The notes under the pieces: model-generated
What the model saw: the letters and a program-made list of their open reading frames with translations, nothing else
Told to the model about the DNA's origin: nothing
Database searches by the model: none
Program-made: the position numbers and the translations under genes
Shown here: in pieces, positions 17,482 through 26,734 of the stretch
How the letters are laid out: the number at the start of each line of letters is the position of its first letter
How positions within the stretch are numbered: the first letter of the stretch is position 1
DNA from: Paracoccus aeridis
GTDB lineage: Bacteria; Pseudomonadota; Alphaproteobacteria; Rhodobacterales; Rhodobacteraceae
Assembly: GCF_004923205.2 (NCBI RefSeq)
Contig: NZ_SELD02000004.1
Coordinates: 1-64,000, forward strand
Direction of reading: 5' to 3'
Length of the DNA stretch: 64,000 bases

Positions 17482-18474
17482 ATGTCCGCAGCCCAGACCA
17501 ATACCGACAGACCGCGGCCCGCGATGCTTTGGCTGAGCGAGAACCGGCAGATCCTCGCGCTTCCGGTCATGTTCGTCGTGGCGCTGCTGGTGTTCGCCGC
17601 GGCCGCCCCGAACTTCCTCAGCACCGACAACCTGACCAACGTGGCGCGCCAGTCGGTCTATCTGCTGATCGTGGCGCTGGGGCAGCTGATCGTCATGATC
17701 ACCGGCGGGCTGGACCTGTCGGTCGGGTCCAACGTGTCGCTGACATCGGTGGTCAGCGCGATGGTCATGGCGACGGTCTTCGCGGGCAATCCGGATGCCC
17801 CGTGGCTCGCCCTGTGGAGCGGCCTGGTCGCGGGCATGGCGATCGGCATCGCGGTCGGGCTCGTCAACGGGCTTGGCGTCACCCTACTCCGGATCCATCC
17901 GTTCATGATGACGCTCGGCATGTCGTCGATCGTCTTCGGGCTGACGCTCTTCATCTCGGGCGGCGTGCCGATCTACGGCATCCCGCCGCTCCACGGAGAA
18001 ATCTTCGGCTTCGGCCGCATCTTCGGCCTGCCCATCCCCGCCATCGTGGCGCTGTTCCTGGTCGTCCTCGCCTACGCCACCCTGCAGTGGACGCGCTTCG
18101 GCCGGCATCTCTACGCGACGGGCGGCAACAACCGCGCGGCGGCGCTGTCGGGGGTGCGGACGGACCGGGTGACGGTCGTGGCCTACATGATGTGCGGCCT
18201 GCTGGCGGCGCTTTCGGGCCTGCTGCTGACGGCGCGCCTGGGCACGGGCGAGGCCAACATCGGCGGCACGCTGCCTCTGGAATCCATCGCGGCCTGCGTG
18301 ATCTCGGGCGTCAGCCTGGCGGGCGGGCGCGGGCGCACGCTGATGGTGGTGCTGGGCACGCTGCTGATCGTGCTGGTGCAGAACGGCCTGAACCTGATGC
18401 AGGTCGGCGCCTATGCCCAGTTCGTGGCGACCGGCGCCATCCTGATCTTCGCGATGGCGCTGGCCCGCAACTGA
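17482..18474 (+). CDS. Sugar-type ABC transporter permease (RbsC-like)
   Basis: 330-residue polytopic inner-membrane protein with the BPD_transp_2 pattern: FLSTDNLTNVARQSVYLLIVALGQ, then MITGGLDLSVGSNVSLTSV near residue 75, and the conserved TGGNNRAAALSGVRTDR loop near residue 210 that contacts the ATPase. A second GGxLPLESIAACVISGVSLAGG block is diagnostic of RbsC-type permeases. A single permease gene implies a homodimer. It completes the importer encoded just upstream and is followed after 45 bases by the first HpaB-type hydroxylase gene. Confidence 0.92.
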   Translation: MSAAQTNTDRPRPAMLWLSENRQILALPVMFVVALLVFAAAAPNFLSTDNLTNVARQSVYLLIVALGQLIVMITGGLDLSVGSNVSLTSVVSAMVMATVFAGNPDAPWLALWSGLVAGMAIGIAVGLVNGLGVTLLRIHPFMMTLGMSSIVFGLTLFISGGVPIYGIPPLHGEIFGFGRIFGLPIPAIVALFLVVLAYATLQWTRFGRHLYATGGNNRAAALSGVRTDRVTVVAYMMCGLLAALSGLLLTARLGTGEANIGGTLPLESIAACVISGVSLAGGRGRTLMVVLGTLLIVLVQNGLNLMQVGAYAQFVATGAILIFAMALARN

Positions 18475-18519
18475 GCCGGGCCCGCCACGCGAGATGCTCT
18501 GAGGAGGAGAACGAGGATC

Positions 18520-20094
18520 ATGAACGACGCAACCGCAACGCCCGGACAAGGCCGTCCCGGAACGGCCGATGCCCGCAAGAAGTCGGTCCCGATGACGGGC
18601 AAGGAATACCTTGCCAGCCTGGATGACGACCGCGAGGTCTGGATCTACGGCAAGCGGGTCAAGAACATCGCCGAGCACCCCGGCTTCCGCAACTCCGCCC
18701 GGATGATCGCGCGCTTCTACGACGCGATGCACGACGAGGCGAAGAAGGACATCATCACCGCGCCCACCGAGGACGGCGGCTTCACCCACCGCTATTTCCT
18801 TGCCCCCCGCACGGTCGAGGAACAGGTGAAGGCGCGCGACGCCGTGGCAGAGTCGCAGCGGGTGTCCTACGGGTGGATGGGCCGCTCGCCCGACTACAAG
18901 GGATCGTTCCTCGCGACGCTCGGGGCCAACTCGCAGTACTATCGCGGCTACGAGAAGAACGCGCTCCGCTGGTACACCCAGGCGCAGGAGCGCACGTGGT
19001 ACATCAACCACGCCATCATGAATCCGCCGGTGGACCGCAACAAGCCGACCGCCGACACCTCGGACGTGTATGTCCGCGTCACGAAGGAAACCGACGCCGG
19101 GATCTACGTGTCGGGCGCCAAGGTCGTGGCCACCAACTCGGCCCTGACGAACTACACCTTCGTCGCCCACGCCGGGCAGCTTCCGATCAAGGACCCGAAC
19201 TACGCGCCGGTCTTCATCGTCCCGACGGGCGCGCCGGGGCTGAAGATGATCTCGCGCGTGTCGAACGAACAGCGCGCGGCGGTGCTGGGCTCGCCCTTCG
19301 ACTATCCGCTGTCGTCGCGCATGGACGAGAACGACGCGATCCTCGTTCTCGACAACGTTTTCGTCCCCTGGGAAGACGTGTTCATGCACGGGGATGTCGA
19401 TCAGGCCAACGACTTCGCCCCCGGCTCGGGCTTCAACGCGCGCGCGGCCATGCACGGCTGCACCCGGCTGGCGGTCAAGCTGGACTTCATCGTGGGCGCC
19501 ATGACGATGGCGCTGGACATCAACGGCACCTCATCGTTCCACGGGGTCATGTCGCGGATGGGCGAGGTCATCGCCTGGCGCAACACCATGTGGGGCCTGT
19601 CGGACGCCATGGCCAAGTCCAGCATCCGGTGGAACGGCATGGTGCAGCCCGACAGTCGCTTCGGCACCGCCTACCGCACGATCTCGCAGATCGCCTATCC
19701 GGCGATCAAGAACATCATCGAATCCAGCGTCGCATCGGGGCTGATCTATCTCAACAGCCACGCCGACGACTTCAAGGCGCCCGAGATCCGGGGCGACCTG
19801 GACCGCTACCTGCGCGGTTCGGGCGGGGTCGATGCGGAACGGCGCGCCAAGGTGATGAAGCTCCTGTGGGATTGCATCGGGACCGAGTTCGGCGGCCGTC
19901 ACGAGCTGTACGAGATCAACTACCTCGGCTCGAACGACCTGACCCGCCTGCAGAACTACTGGGAGGCCCAGGCCGGCGGCGAGATGAACCGGATGAAGGG
20001 CATGGTCGAGGCCTGCATGGCCGAATACGACCTCGACGGCTGGACCGTCCCCGACCTCATCAACAACGACGACGTGAGCGTGCTGCGCCGCTGA
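18520..20094 (+). CDS. 4-hydroxyphenylacetate 3-hydroxylase family monooxygenase (HpaB-like), copy 1
   Basis: 524-residue acyl-CoA-dehydrogenase-fold monooxygenase of the HpaB family, which uses FADH2 from a separate reductase to hydroxylate phenolic rings. Family hallmarks are YLASLDDDREVWIYGKRVK at the start, RSPDYKGSFLATLGAN near residue 125, SGAKVVATNSALTNYTFVAH near 200, VFVPWEDVFMHGD near 285 and the C-terminal GGRHELYEINYLGSNDLTR. A strong GAGGAGGAG site precedes the ATG. A close paralogue lies at 20539, separated only by a RidA gene; the two diverge most in the FAD-pocket region near residues 300-340, so they may act on different substrates or form a heteromer. Confidence 0.88.
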   Translation: MNDATATPGQGRPGTADARKKSVPMTGKEYLASLDDDREVWIYGKRVKNIAEHPGFRNSARMIARFYDAMHDEAKKDIITAPTEDGGFTHRYFLAPRTVEEQVKARDAVAESQRVSYGWMGRSPDYKGSFLATLGANSQYYRGYEKNALRWYTQAQERTWYINHAIMNPPVDRNKPTADTSDVYVRVTKETDAGIYVSGAKVVATNSALTNYTFVAHAGQLPIKDPNYAPVFIVPTGAPGLKMISRVSNEQRAAVLGSPFDYPLSSRMDENDAILVLDNVFVPWEDVFMHGDVDQANDFAPGSGFNARAAMHGCTRLAVKLDFIVGAMTMALDINGTSSFHGVMSRMGEVIAWRNTMWGLSDAMAKSSIRWNGMVQPDSRFGTAYRTISQIAYPAIKNIIESSVASGLIYLNSHADDFKAPEIRGDLDRYLRGSGGVDAERRAKVMKLLWDCIGTEFGGRHELYEINYLGSNDLTRLQNYWEAQAGGEMNRMKGMVEACMAEYDLDGWTVPDLINNDDVSVLRR

Positions 20095-20134
20095 AGGCAC
20101 GGCACGACCGGATTTCGCAGAAGGAGAGACAGCG

Positions 20135-20542
20135 ATGGCACAGAAGAAGCAGCGTTTCATTTCGGACAAGGTCGCCGAGTATCCGCCGGGCCACTGGTCC
20201 AACACGATCCGGGCGGGCGACCAGATCTGGCTGTCCGGCTTCACCTCGCGCGGGGCTGACCTGAAGACCATCCATGGCGAAGGTTCCGCCTACGAGCAGA
20301 CCAAGGTGATCTTCGAGAAGGTCAAGAACTGCCTCGAAGCCGCCGGGTCCGGGCTTCAGGATGTCGTCACCATGACGATCTATGTGACCGACATGGCCGA
20401 GAACAAGGATATCTGGCGCGCCCGCCAGGAGTTCTTCACCGGCGACTTCCCGTGTTCGACGCTGGTCCAGGTGGCGGCGCTGGGCGATCCGCGCATCAAG
20501 CTCGAGATCACCTGCCAGGCGATGGCGGGCAGCGGCGAATGA
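20135..20542 (+). CDS. RidA family protein (reactive enamine/imine or aminomuconate deaminase type)
   Basis: 135-residue RidA/YjgF-fold protein. It has the family core WLSGFTSRGADLKTIHGEGS, EKVKNCLEAAGSGLQDVVTMTIYVTDM, and the C-terminal CSTLVQVAALGDPRIKLEITCQA. RidA proteins form trimers; some hydrolyse enamines and imines, others, found in aromatic pathways, deaminate 2-aminomuconate. The invariant arginine of the VxxLxDPxxxVEIExxA motif is here KLEITCQA after PRI, so the active site needs checking. It lies between two hydroxylase genes and its stop overlaps the next ATG. A nitrogen-containing ring substrate would explain its presence. Confidence 0.85.
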   Translation: MAQKKQRFISDKVAEYPPGHWSNTIRAGDQIWLSGFTSRGADLKTIHGEGSAYEQTKVIFEKVKNCLEAAGSGLQDVVTMTIYVTDMAENKDIWRARQEFFTGDFPCSTLVQVAALGDPRIKLEITCQAMAGSGE

Positions 20543-22101
20543 CCGGCGCCGCGGCACAGGGAGCTTCGGCTCCCGACCCCCGCTTCGTCCCGCTGACGGG
20601 GCAGGAGTACCTGGACAGCCTGAACGACGACCGCGAGGTCTGGATCTACGGCGAACGCGTCCGCGACATCGCCAACCATCCGGCGTTCCGGAACTCGGCC
20701 CGGATGATCGCACGGATGTACGACGCCCTGCACGACCCCAGGCGGAAGGACGTCCTAACGGTCCCGACGGAATGGGGCGGATACACGCAGCGCTTCTTCC
20801 GCGCCCCCCACACGGTCGAGGAGCAAGTCGCGCAGCGCGACGCGATTGCCGAATGGCAGAAGGTCGCATGGGGCTGGATGGGCCGGTCGCCCGACTACAA
20901 GGGCTCGTTTCTCGGGACGCTCGGGGCCAACGCCGGCTTCTACAAGGGGTTCGAGGAGAACGCCGAGCGGTGGTACCGCAAGGCGCAGGAGCGGACGTGG
21001 TACGTCAACCACGCCATCATGCATCCGCCGGTCGATCGCGACCTGCCGACCGCCGACGGCTCGGACGTGTATGTCAAGGTCGTCAAGGAAACCGACGCGG
21101 GCATCCACGTGTCCGGCGCCAAGGTCGTGGCGACCAACTCGGCGCTGACCCACTACACCTTCGTCGCGCATGTCGCACAGGTCCCGATCGCCGATCCGAA
21201 GTTCGCGCCGGTCTTCATCGTGCCGACCAGCGCGCCGGGCGTGAAGCTGATCTGCCGCGTGTCGAACGAATACCGCGCCGCGACGACGGGCAGCCCGTTC
21301 GATTATCCGCTGTCCTCGCGGCTCGATGAAAACGACGCGATCCTGGTCCTCGATGACGTATTCATCCCCTGGGAAGACGTCTTCATGCACGGGGACCTGG
21401 AACAGGCCAACAAGTTCAACGTGGGCTCGGGCTTTCTCGAACGCGCCTCGCTGCACGGCTGCACCCGGTTCGCCGTCAAGATGAACTTCATCGTCGGGCT
21501 GCTGGCCCGCGCGCTCGAGATCACCGGCGCCAAGGGCTTCCACGGCGTGCAGTCGCAGCTGGGCGAGGTCATCGCGTGGCGGAACGCCTTCTGGGCATTG
21601 TCGGACGCGATGGCGAAAAGCGGCGTGCCGTGGAACGGCATGGTCCGCCCCGACGCGCATTTCGCCGGCGCCTACCGGGTGCTGAACCAGATGGCGATGC
21701 CCAAGATCAAGAACATCATCGAGCAGATCGTCGCCTCGGGCCTGATCTATCTCAACAGCCACGCGGCCGACTTCGCCACCGAGGAGATCCGCCCCTATCT
21801 CGACAAGTATGTCCGGGGCAGCGGCGGCACGACGGCCGTCGAGCGGGTCAAGGTCATGAAGATGCTCTGGGACGCGGTCGGGACCGAGTTTGGTTCGCGC
21901 CACGAACTGTACGAGATCAACTACATCGGCTCGAACGACATCACGCGCCTGACGAACCTGTGGGCGGCCGAGGGCTCGGGGAACATGGCCAGGTTCAAGT
22001 CCTTCGCGCAGTCGGCGATGGACGAATACGACCTGAACGGCTGGACCGTCCCGGACCTCGTCAACCCTCACGACGTCAGCCTCGTGCTGAAGCGGACCTG
22101 A
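20539..22101 (+). CDS. 4-hydroxyphenylacetate 3-hydroxylase family monooxygenase (HpaB-like), copy 2
   Basis: 520-residue paralogue of the gene at 18520 with the same block order (REVWIYGERVRDIANHPAF, RSPDYKGSFLGTLGAN, SGAKVVATNSALTHYTFVAH, VFIPWEDVFMHGDLE, GSRHELYEINYIGSND). It starts with ATGA overlap to the RidA gene, which fixes the start. The reductase gene at 22125 follows after 23 bases and is the obvious FADH2 source for both copies. The duplicated arrangement HpaB-RidA-HpaB suggests tandem duplication followed by divergence, and two consecutive hydroxylations with an imine or enamine step between is one reading. The ring substrate is not identified. Confidence 0.88.
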   Translation: MTGAAAQGASAPDPRFVPLTGQEYLDSLNDDREVWIYGERVRDIANHPAFRNSARMIARMYDALHDPRRKDVLTVPTEWGGYTQRFFRAPHTVEEQVAQRDAIAEWQKVAWGWMGRSPDYKGSFLGTLGANAGFYKGFEENAERWYRKAQERTWYVNHAIMHPPVDRDLPTADGSDVYVKVVKETDAGIHVSGAKVVATNSALTHYTFVAHVAQVPIADPKFAPVFIVPTSAPGVKLICRVSNEYRAATTGSPFDYPLSSRLDENDAILVLDDVFIPWEDVFMHGDLEQANKFNVGSGFLERASLHGCTRFAVKMNFIVGLLARALEITGAKGFHGVQSQLGEVIAWRNAFWALSDAMAKSGVPWNGMVRPDAHFAGAYRVLNQMAMPKIKNIIEQIVASGLIYLNSHAADFATEEIRPYLDKYVRGSGGTTAVERVKVMKMLWDAVGTEFGSRHELYEINYIGSNDITRLTNLWAAEGSGNMARFKSFAQSAMDEYDLNGWTVPDLVNPHDVSLVLKRT

Positions 22102-22124
22102 GCGGCAATCGGAGGACACAGCGC

Positions 22125-22691
22125 ATGACCCTGTCTGAACCTGCTTCGGCGATGCCCTTCACCTCGCGCCAGTTCCGCGACGCGATGGGTCAGTTCGCGT
22201 CAGGCGTGGTCGTGATCACCGTCAACACGGAGGAAGGTCCCCACGCCATGACGGCCAACGCCTTCATGTCGGGATCGCTCGAGCCGCCGCTGGTGGTGAT
22301 CTCGGTGGCGGATACGGCGAAGATGCACAGGTGGCTGCAGCACGCGGACGGCTTCGGGGTCTCGATCCTGACCAGCCAGCAGGAACGCGACAGCAACCAC
22401 TTCGCCGGCCGCCGTTCGACCGACTACGCGCCGCAGCTGGATGTGCTGGACGGCACGCCGGTCGTCGCGGGGGCGGCGGTGCGGCTGGCCGCAGCCCGGG
22501 CCTACGCCTATCCCTGCGGCGACCACACGCTGTTTGTCGGTCATGTCCGGGCGCTGGAGGTGCAGCAGCCCGACGCGGTGCGGCCGCTGCTGTTCTACTG
22601 CGGCAAGTACGGCGCGATCTCGCCCTCGGCCTGGAGCGAAGAGGCCGCCCCCAGCCGGCTGTGGCCGGAAATGGACGGTCAGTGGTGGTGA
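22125..22691 (+). CDS. Flavin reductase (HpaC-like, FMN-binding split barrel)
   Basis: 188-residue NAD(P)H:flavin oxidoreductase. The sequence shows the split-barrel family blocks FRDAMGQFASGVVVITVN, HAMTANAFMSGSLEPPLVVISV, and HTLFVGHVRALE, with YYG-like FYCGKYGAIS near the end. It supplies reduced flavin to two-component monooxygenases. It stands directly after the second HpaB-like gene and is the only flavin reductase seen in the window, so it may serve both HpaB copies and the StyA-like enzyme at 9594. A ribosome site GGAGG precedes the ATG. Confidence 0.9.
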   Translation: MTLSEPASAMPFTSRQFRDAMGQFASGVVVITVNTEEGPHAMTANAFMSGSLEPPLVVISVADTAKMHRWLQHADGFGVSILTSQQERDSNHFAGRRSTDYAPQLDVLDGTPVVAGAAVRLAAARAYAYPCGDHTLFVGHVRALEVQQPDAVRPLLFYCGKYGAISPSAWSEEAAPSRLWPEMDGQWW

Positions 22692-22738
22692 CCGCCGCCC
22701 CCGCCCGCCCGAACTGAAATCCGAACGGAACGACGACC

Positions 22739-25210
22739 ATGGATTCTTCGCATATGCCGCGCCGCCCGCGTCCGGGGCCGTTCGACCGCCCCGCGGCGGA
22801 GCTCGGCCACGCGCCCGAGGGCGTCGGACGCATGAACAGCATGGGCATCGGCGCGCCGCTTGCCCGGATCGAGGACATCCGCCTGGTCACGGGGAACGGC
22901 CGGTTCGCCAACAACGTGACCGTGCCGGGCCAGCTGCGCGGCTACGTGCTGCGTTCGCCGCTCGGTCACGCGCGCATCCGCTCCATCGACGTGAGCGGCG
23001 CGCTCGAGGTTCCGGGCCTCGTCGCGGTCCTGACGGGCGAGGACTATGCACGCGACGGCCTGGGCGACATGCCCTGCGTCTCGATCCCGCCGACGATCAA
23101 GGGCGGCGCCTACGTGCCGACCCCGTTCCCGGCGCTCGCCGTGGACACCGTGCGCTGCGTCGGATCCGAGGTCGCGTTCGTCGTGGCCGAAACCCTGAGC
23201 GCGGCGGTCGAGGCGGCGGAACGGATCGTGGTCGACTACGAACCGCTGCCCGTCGCGCCGACGCTTGAAGCGGCGATCGCGCCAGGTGCGCCCCTGGTCT
23301 GGCCCGACGCGCCCGGCAATCGCTGCTTCTATCACGAGCTGGGCGACGCGGCGGCCTGCGACGCGGCCTTCGACGGCGCCGCGCACGTCGTCAAAGGCCG
23401 CATCCGCAACCAGCGCGTCGCGGGGAACCCGCTCGAGCCGCGGACCTGCATCGGCCGCTACGACCCCGCCGACGGGCGGTTCCACCTGACCAGCTCGACC
23501 GCGAACCCCCACCGCCTGCGGCTGCTCCTGTCCGAGCACATCTTCCGCATCCCCGCCCATCGCATCCACGTCGTCGCGGGCGACGTGGGCGGCGGCTTCG
23601 GCACCAAGGGCGGGCTCTACCCCGAGGAGATCCTCGTCCTCTGGGCCGCCTGGCGGGTCGGGCGCCCCGTAAAGTGGGTCTGCGAGCGCAGCGAGGCCTT
23701 CCTGGCCGACTTCAACGGCCGCGACCAGATCGCCGACGCCGAGATGGCGCTGGATGCGGACGGCCGCGTGCTGGGGCTGCGGGTCGAGGTGAACCACAAC
23801 CTCGGCTCCGCGCTCGGCCCCTCGACCGCCCATCCGCCGCTGGTCGGCACCCGGATGCTGTCGGGCGTCTATGCCTTCCCGGCGATGCACGTGAAGATCA
23901 ACGGCATCTTCACCAACAGCCGCACGCTGACGACCTATCGCGGCGCCGGACGCCCCGAGGCCACGCTGATCGTCGAGCGGATGCTGGACCTTGCCGCCGA
24001 AAAGGTCGGGCTGGACCCGGTCGAGATCCGCCGCCGCAACTTCATCCGTCCCGAGCAGATGCCCTATCGGACGGCGATCGGCGAGACCTACGACTGCGGC
24101 GAGTTCGAGGCGGTCACGGACGCCGCGCTCGCGCTCGCCGACTGGGACGGGTTCGAGGCGCGGCGCAGGACGTCCGAGGGCAGGGGCCTGCTGCGCGGCC
24201 GCGGCCTGTCCTGCTACATCGAGGTCTGCGCGACGCTGAGCGACCGCATGGAGGTCCGCTTCGATTCAAGCGGCTGTGTCTCCATCCTCGCCGGCACGTT
24301 TTCCTACGGGCAGGGGCACGAGACGACCTATGCCCAGATGGTGCACGACTGGCTGGGCGTTCCTCTGGACCAGATCCGCTTCGTGCAGGGCGACACCGAC
24401 ATCATCGCGACGGGCCGGGGCAGCTTCGGTTCGCGCTCGATGACGGTCGGCGGCTCGGCGCTCAGGAAGGCGTGCGAGAACCTGATCGCGATGGGCGCGC
24501 GGCTGGCGTCGCTGATGCTGGACGTGGAACCCGAGGCGCTGGATTTTGTGGACGGGTCCTATGTCTGGACCGCGGGCGACCGCCGCAGCGTGCCGCTGAC
24601 CGAGGTGGCGAAGACCAGCTTCGCCTGGCGCGGGTCGGCCGCCTACAACAGCGGTCCGCCCAGGCAGATCCCCGCCGACCTGTGGTCGGGCCTGGAAGGG
24701 GTCGGGCATTTCTCGGCCAACCCGCAGAACTATCCCAACGGCTGCTATGTCGCCGAGGTCGAGGTGGACCCCGAGACCGGGCAGGTCCGGGTGGACCGGA
24801 TTGCGGGCGTCGATGACGTCGGCACCGTCATCAACCCCCTGCTGCTGGAAGGGCAGGTGATCGGCGGCTGCGCGCAGGCGGTCGGGCAGGTCCTGCTGGA
24901 AGCGGTCGTCCACGATGCCGAGGGGCAGGTCCTCAGCGGCGCCTTCACCGACTACGGGATGCCGCGGGCCGAGGACTTCCCGCACATGGTCCTTTCGAAC
25001 CGACCGGTGCCCACGCAGACGAATCCGCTGGGCGTCAAGGGCGGGGCCGAGACCGGCACGATCGGGCTTCCTCCGGCGATCCTTTCGGCGGTGCTCGATG
25101 CGCTGCGCCCTCTGGGCGTCCGTGACCTTTCCATGCCGCTGACCCCGATGAAGGTGTGGGCGGCCATCGACGCCGCCAGCAGCGCCCCCGTTTCGAAGGA
25201 GAATTCCTGA
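22739..25210 (+). CDS. Molybdopterin-binding large subunit of a xanthine dehydrogenase-family hydroxylase
   Basis: 823-residue Mo-hydroxylase large subunit. Domain a/b hammerhead covers residues about 35-150; the Mo-cofactor domains follow with GDVGGGFGTKGGLYPEE near 280, TTYRGAGRPEATLIVERMLD near 398, and the C-terminal GVKGGAETGTIGLPPAI, which holds the catalytic glutamate. The active-site loop is YRGAGR rather than the AYRCSFR of true CO dehydrogenase, so it is not form I CODH. Members hydroxylate carbon next to ring nitrogen in N-heterocycles or oxidise aldehydes. It is followed by YciI, CoxG, FeS and FAD subunit genes. An ATG at 22832 is an alternative start. Confidence 0.9.
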   Translation: MDSSHMPRRPRPGPFDRPAAELGHAPEGVGRMNSMGIGAPLARIEDIRLVTGNGRFANNVTVPGQLRGYVLRSPLGHARIRSIDVSGALEVPGLVAVLTGEDYARDGLGDMPCVSIPPTIKGGAYVPTPFPALAVDTVRCVGSEVAFVVAETLSAAVEAAERIVVDYEPLPVAPTLEAAIAPGAPLVWPDAPGNRCFYHELGDAAACDAAFDGAAHVVKGRIRNQRVAGNPLEPRTCIGRYDPADGRFHLTSSTANPHRLRLLLSEHIFRIPAHRIHVVAGDVGGGFGTKGGLYPEEILVLWAAWRVGRPVKWVCERSEAFLADFNGRDQIADAEMALDADGRVLGLRVEVNHNLGSALGPSTAHPPLVGTRMLSGVYAFPAMHVKINGIFTNSRTLTTYRGAGRPEATLIVERMLDLAAEKVGLDPVEIRRRNFIRPEQMPYRTAIGETYDCGEFEAVTDAALALADWDGFEARRRTSEGRGLLRGRGLSCYIEVCATLSDRMEVRFDSSGCVSILAGTFSYGQGHETTYAQMVHDWLGVPLDQIRFVQGDTDIIATGRGSFGSRSMTVGGSALRKACENLIAMGARLASLMLDVEPEALDFVDGSYVWTAGDRRSVPLTEVAKTSFAWRGSAAYNSGPPRQIPADLWSGLEGVGHFSANPQNYPNGCYVAEVEVDPETGQVRVDRIAGVDDVGTVINPLLLEGQVIGGCAQAVGQVLLEAVVHDAEGQVLSGAFTDYGMPRAEDFPHMVLSNRPVPTQTNPLGVKGGAETGTIGLPPAILSAVLDALRPLGVRDLSMPLTPMKVWAAIDAASSAPVSKENS

Positions 25211-25518
25211 TGGCTCATTTCATCGTCTATCGCCTCGACCGCGAGGATGGCGCGGCCGAGGGCATCCGGGCCACCACCCGCCCCGCCCACCGCGACTACA
25301 TGTCCGGGTTCGGCAGCCGCGTGCTGATCGGCGGCCCGGTCCTTGACGACGACGGCAACGCGCGCGGCGGGATGATGGTCATCGACGCCGACAGCCGCGA
25401 GGAGGTCGAGCGGATCGTCGCCGCCGACCCGTTCGAGCTGGCGGGCCTTTCGGCCACCATCCACATCGCGCCGTTCCGCTGGCAGACCAGCCGCCCCGCG
25501 CATCTGCCGCCGCTGTGA
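25210..25518 (+). CDS. YciI family protein
   Basis: 102-residue ferredoxin-like-fold protein with the YciI pattern: FIVYRLDRED start, RPAHRDYMSGFGSRVLIGGPVLDDDG with the family-typical H and D, then GGMMVIDADSREEVERIVAADPF. The ATG overlaps the large-subunit stop by one base, fixing the start. Family members include chloromuconolactone-dehalogenase-like and muconolactone-related enzymes, so a role as a small isomerase or dehalogenase in ring catabolism is possible. Placement inside a molybdenum hydroxylase operon is unusual and may point to product processing. Confidence 0.85.
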   Translation: MAHFIVYRLDREDGAAEGIRATTRPAHRDYMSGFGSRVLIGGPVLDDDGNARGGMMVIDADSREEVERIVAADPFELAGLSATIHIAPFRWQTSRPAHLPPL

Positions 25519-25545
25519 CGCGCCCTGACCTGAAAGGCTGACCCC

Positions 25546-26229
25546 ATGGAAATCACCGGAGAAAGGCTGCTCGACCTGCCGCCCGAAAAGGTCTGGGATG
25601 GCCTGCTGGACACCCGCGTGCTCCAGGCCTCGATCCCCGGCTGCGAGGCGATGACCGAAACCGGGAACGGGGTCTACGAGGCCGTGGTGCTGGCGTCGGT
25701 CGGGCCGGTCCGGGCAAGGTTCAAGGGCCGCATCAGGCAGCGCGAACTGGTCAGGCCGTCCCGCTACGAGCTCGACTTCGAGGGCGAGAGCGGGATGGCG
25801 GGCCGCGCGAACGGGTCGGCGGTCGTCACCCTTGAGCCGAGGGGCGAGGGGGGCGGCCAGACGCTTCTGACCTATCGCGCCGAAAGCCAGATCGGCGGAA
25901 GGCTGGCGCAGATCGGGTCGCGGCTGATCGACGCGACCGTGGTGCGCATGTCCAACCAGTTCTTCGACCGCTTCCAGCAGGTGGTGCAGGACCCCGCGCT
26001 GCTCGACGGCCCCGGGGCCGCGGCGGGCGCGTCCGTCGCTTCGGTCGAGCCGCCGGCCACGCCCGCCCATGCCGCCGCGCCCGCCCGTGCCGCCGCGCCG
26101 TCCGGCCTTGCGGCCGCCCCGATGCTGGCGCGCGACGCGGGCGGCGTCACCATCCAGATGCCCGGCTGGGTCTTCACCGCCGCCCTGTCGCTGGGCGCGC
26201 TGCTGATCGGCTGGCTCGCCGTCAACTGA
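25546..26229 (+). CDS. CoxG family protein (SRPBCC domain, membrane-anchored)
   Basis: 227 residues. The N-terminal 150 residues form a SRPBCC/CoxG domain (LDLPPEKVWDGLLDTRVLQASIPGCE, GPVRARFKGRI). An Ala/Pro-rich linker (about 165-200) leads to a single C-terminal transmembrane helix (VFTAALSLGALLIGWLAVN). CoxG proteins recruit molybdenum hydroxylases such as CO dehydrogenase to the membrane or assist respiratory coupling by binding quinone. Its location between the large subunit and the FeS subunit supports that role here. The linker is of low complexity and probably flexible. Confidence 0.88.
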   Translation: MEITGERLLDLPPEKVWDGLLDTRVLQASIPGCEAMTETGNGVYEAVVLASVGPVRARFKGRIRQRELVRPSRYELDFEGESGMAGRANGSAVVTLEPRGEGGGQTLLTYRAESQIGGRLAQIGSRLIDATVVRMSNQFFDRFQQVVQDPALLDGPGAAAGASVASVEPPATPAHAAAPARAAAPSGLAAAPMLARDAGGVTIQMPGWVFTAALSLGALLIGWLAVN

Positions 26230-26239
26230 GGAGGGCGCG

Positions 26240-26734
26240 ATGATAGAAGTGACAATCGCCGTCAACGGGATCGAGCAGCGCCACCAGGTCGAGGACCGGA
26301 CGCTGCTGGTCGAGTTCCTGCGCGACCAGTGCGGCCTGACCGGCACCAACATCGGCTGCGACACCACGCAGTGCGGCTGCTGCACCGTCCACGTGGACGG
26401 GCGCGCGATCAAGTCGTGCACGCTCTTCGCGGCGCAGGTGGACGGGGCCGAGGTCGTCACCATCGAGGGGCTGGGACAGCCCGAGAACCTGCACCCGATG
26501 CAGGCCGCGTTCCGCCGCCACCATGCGCTGCAATGCGGCTACTGCACGTCGGGGATGATCATGCAGGGCGTCGACATCGTCCGCCGCGGCCGGGCGGTGG
26601 ACGAGGCGACCATCCGCCACGAACTGGAAGGCAACTTCTGCCGCTGCACCGGCTACCAGGGCATCGTCGAGGCGATCGCCGAGGTGGCCCGGACCGCGCC
26701 GGAGTCGTGCAAGGCAAGCGGGGACGCGGCATGA
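26240..26734 (+). CDS. [2Fe-2S] small subunit of the molybdenum hydroxylase
   Basis: 164-residue iron-sulfur subunit. The N-terminal plant-type ferredoxin domain has GCDTTQCGCCTVHVDG with cysteine ligands, and the C-terminal four-helix domain has CGYCTSGMIMQG and FCRCTGYQGI for the second [2Fe-2S] cluster. Length matches the CoxS/QorS type. It passes electrons from the Mo centre to the FAD subunit. It lies 10 bases after coxG, and its stop overlaps the ATG of the FAD subunit gene. Confidence 0.92.
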   Translation: MIEVTIAVNGIEQRHQVEDRTLLVEFLRDQCGLTGTNIGCDTTQCGCCTVHVDGRAIKSCTLFAAQVDGAEVVTIEGLGQPENLHPMQAAFRRHHALQCGYCTSGMIMQGVDIVRRGRAVDEATIRHELEGNFCRCTGYQGIVEAIAEVARTAPESCKASGDAA

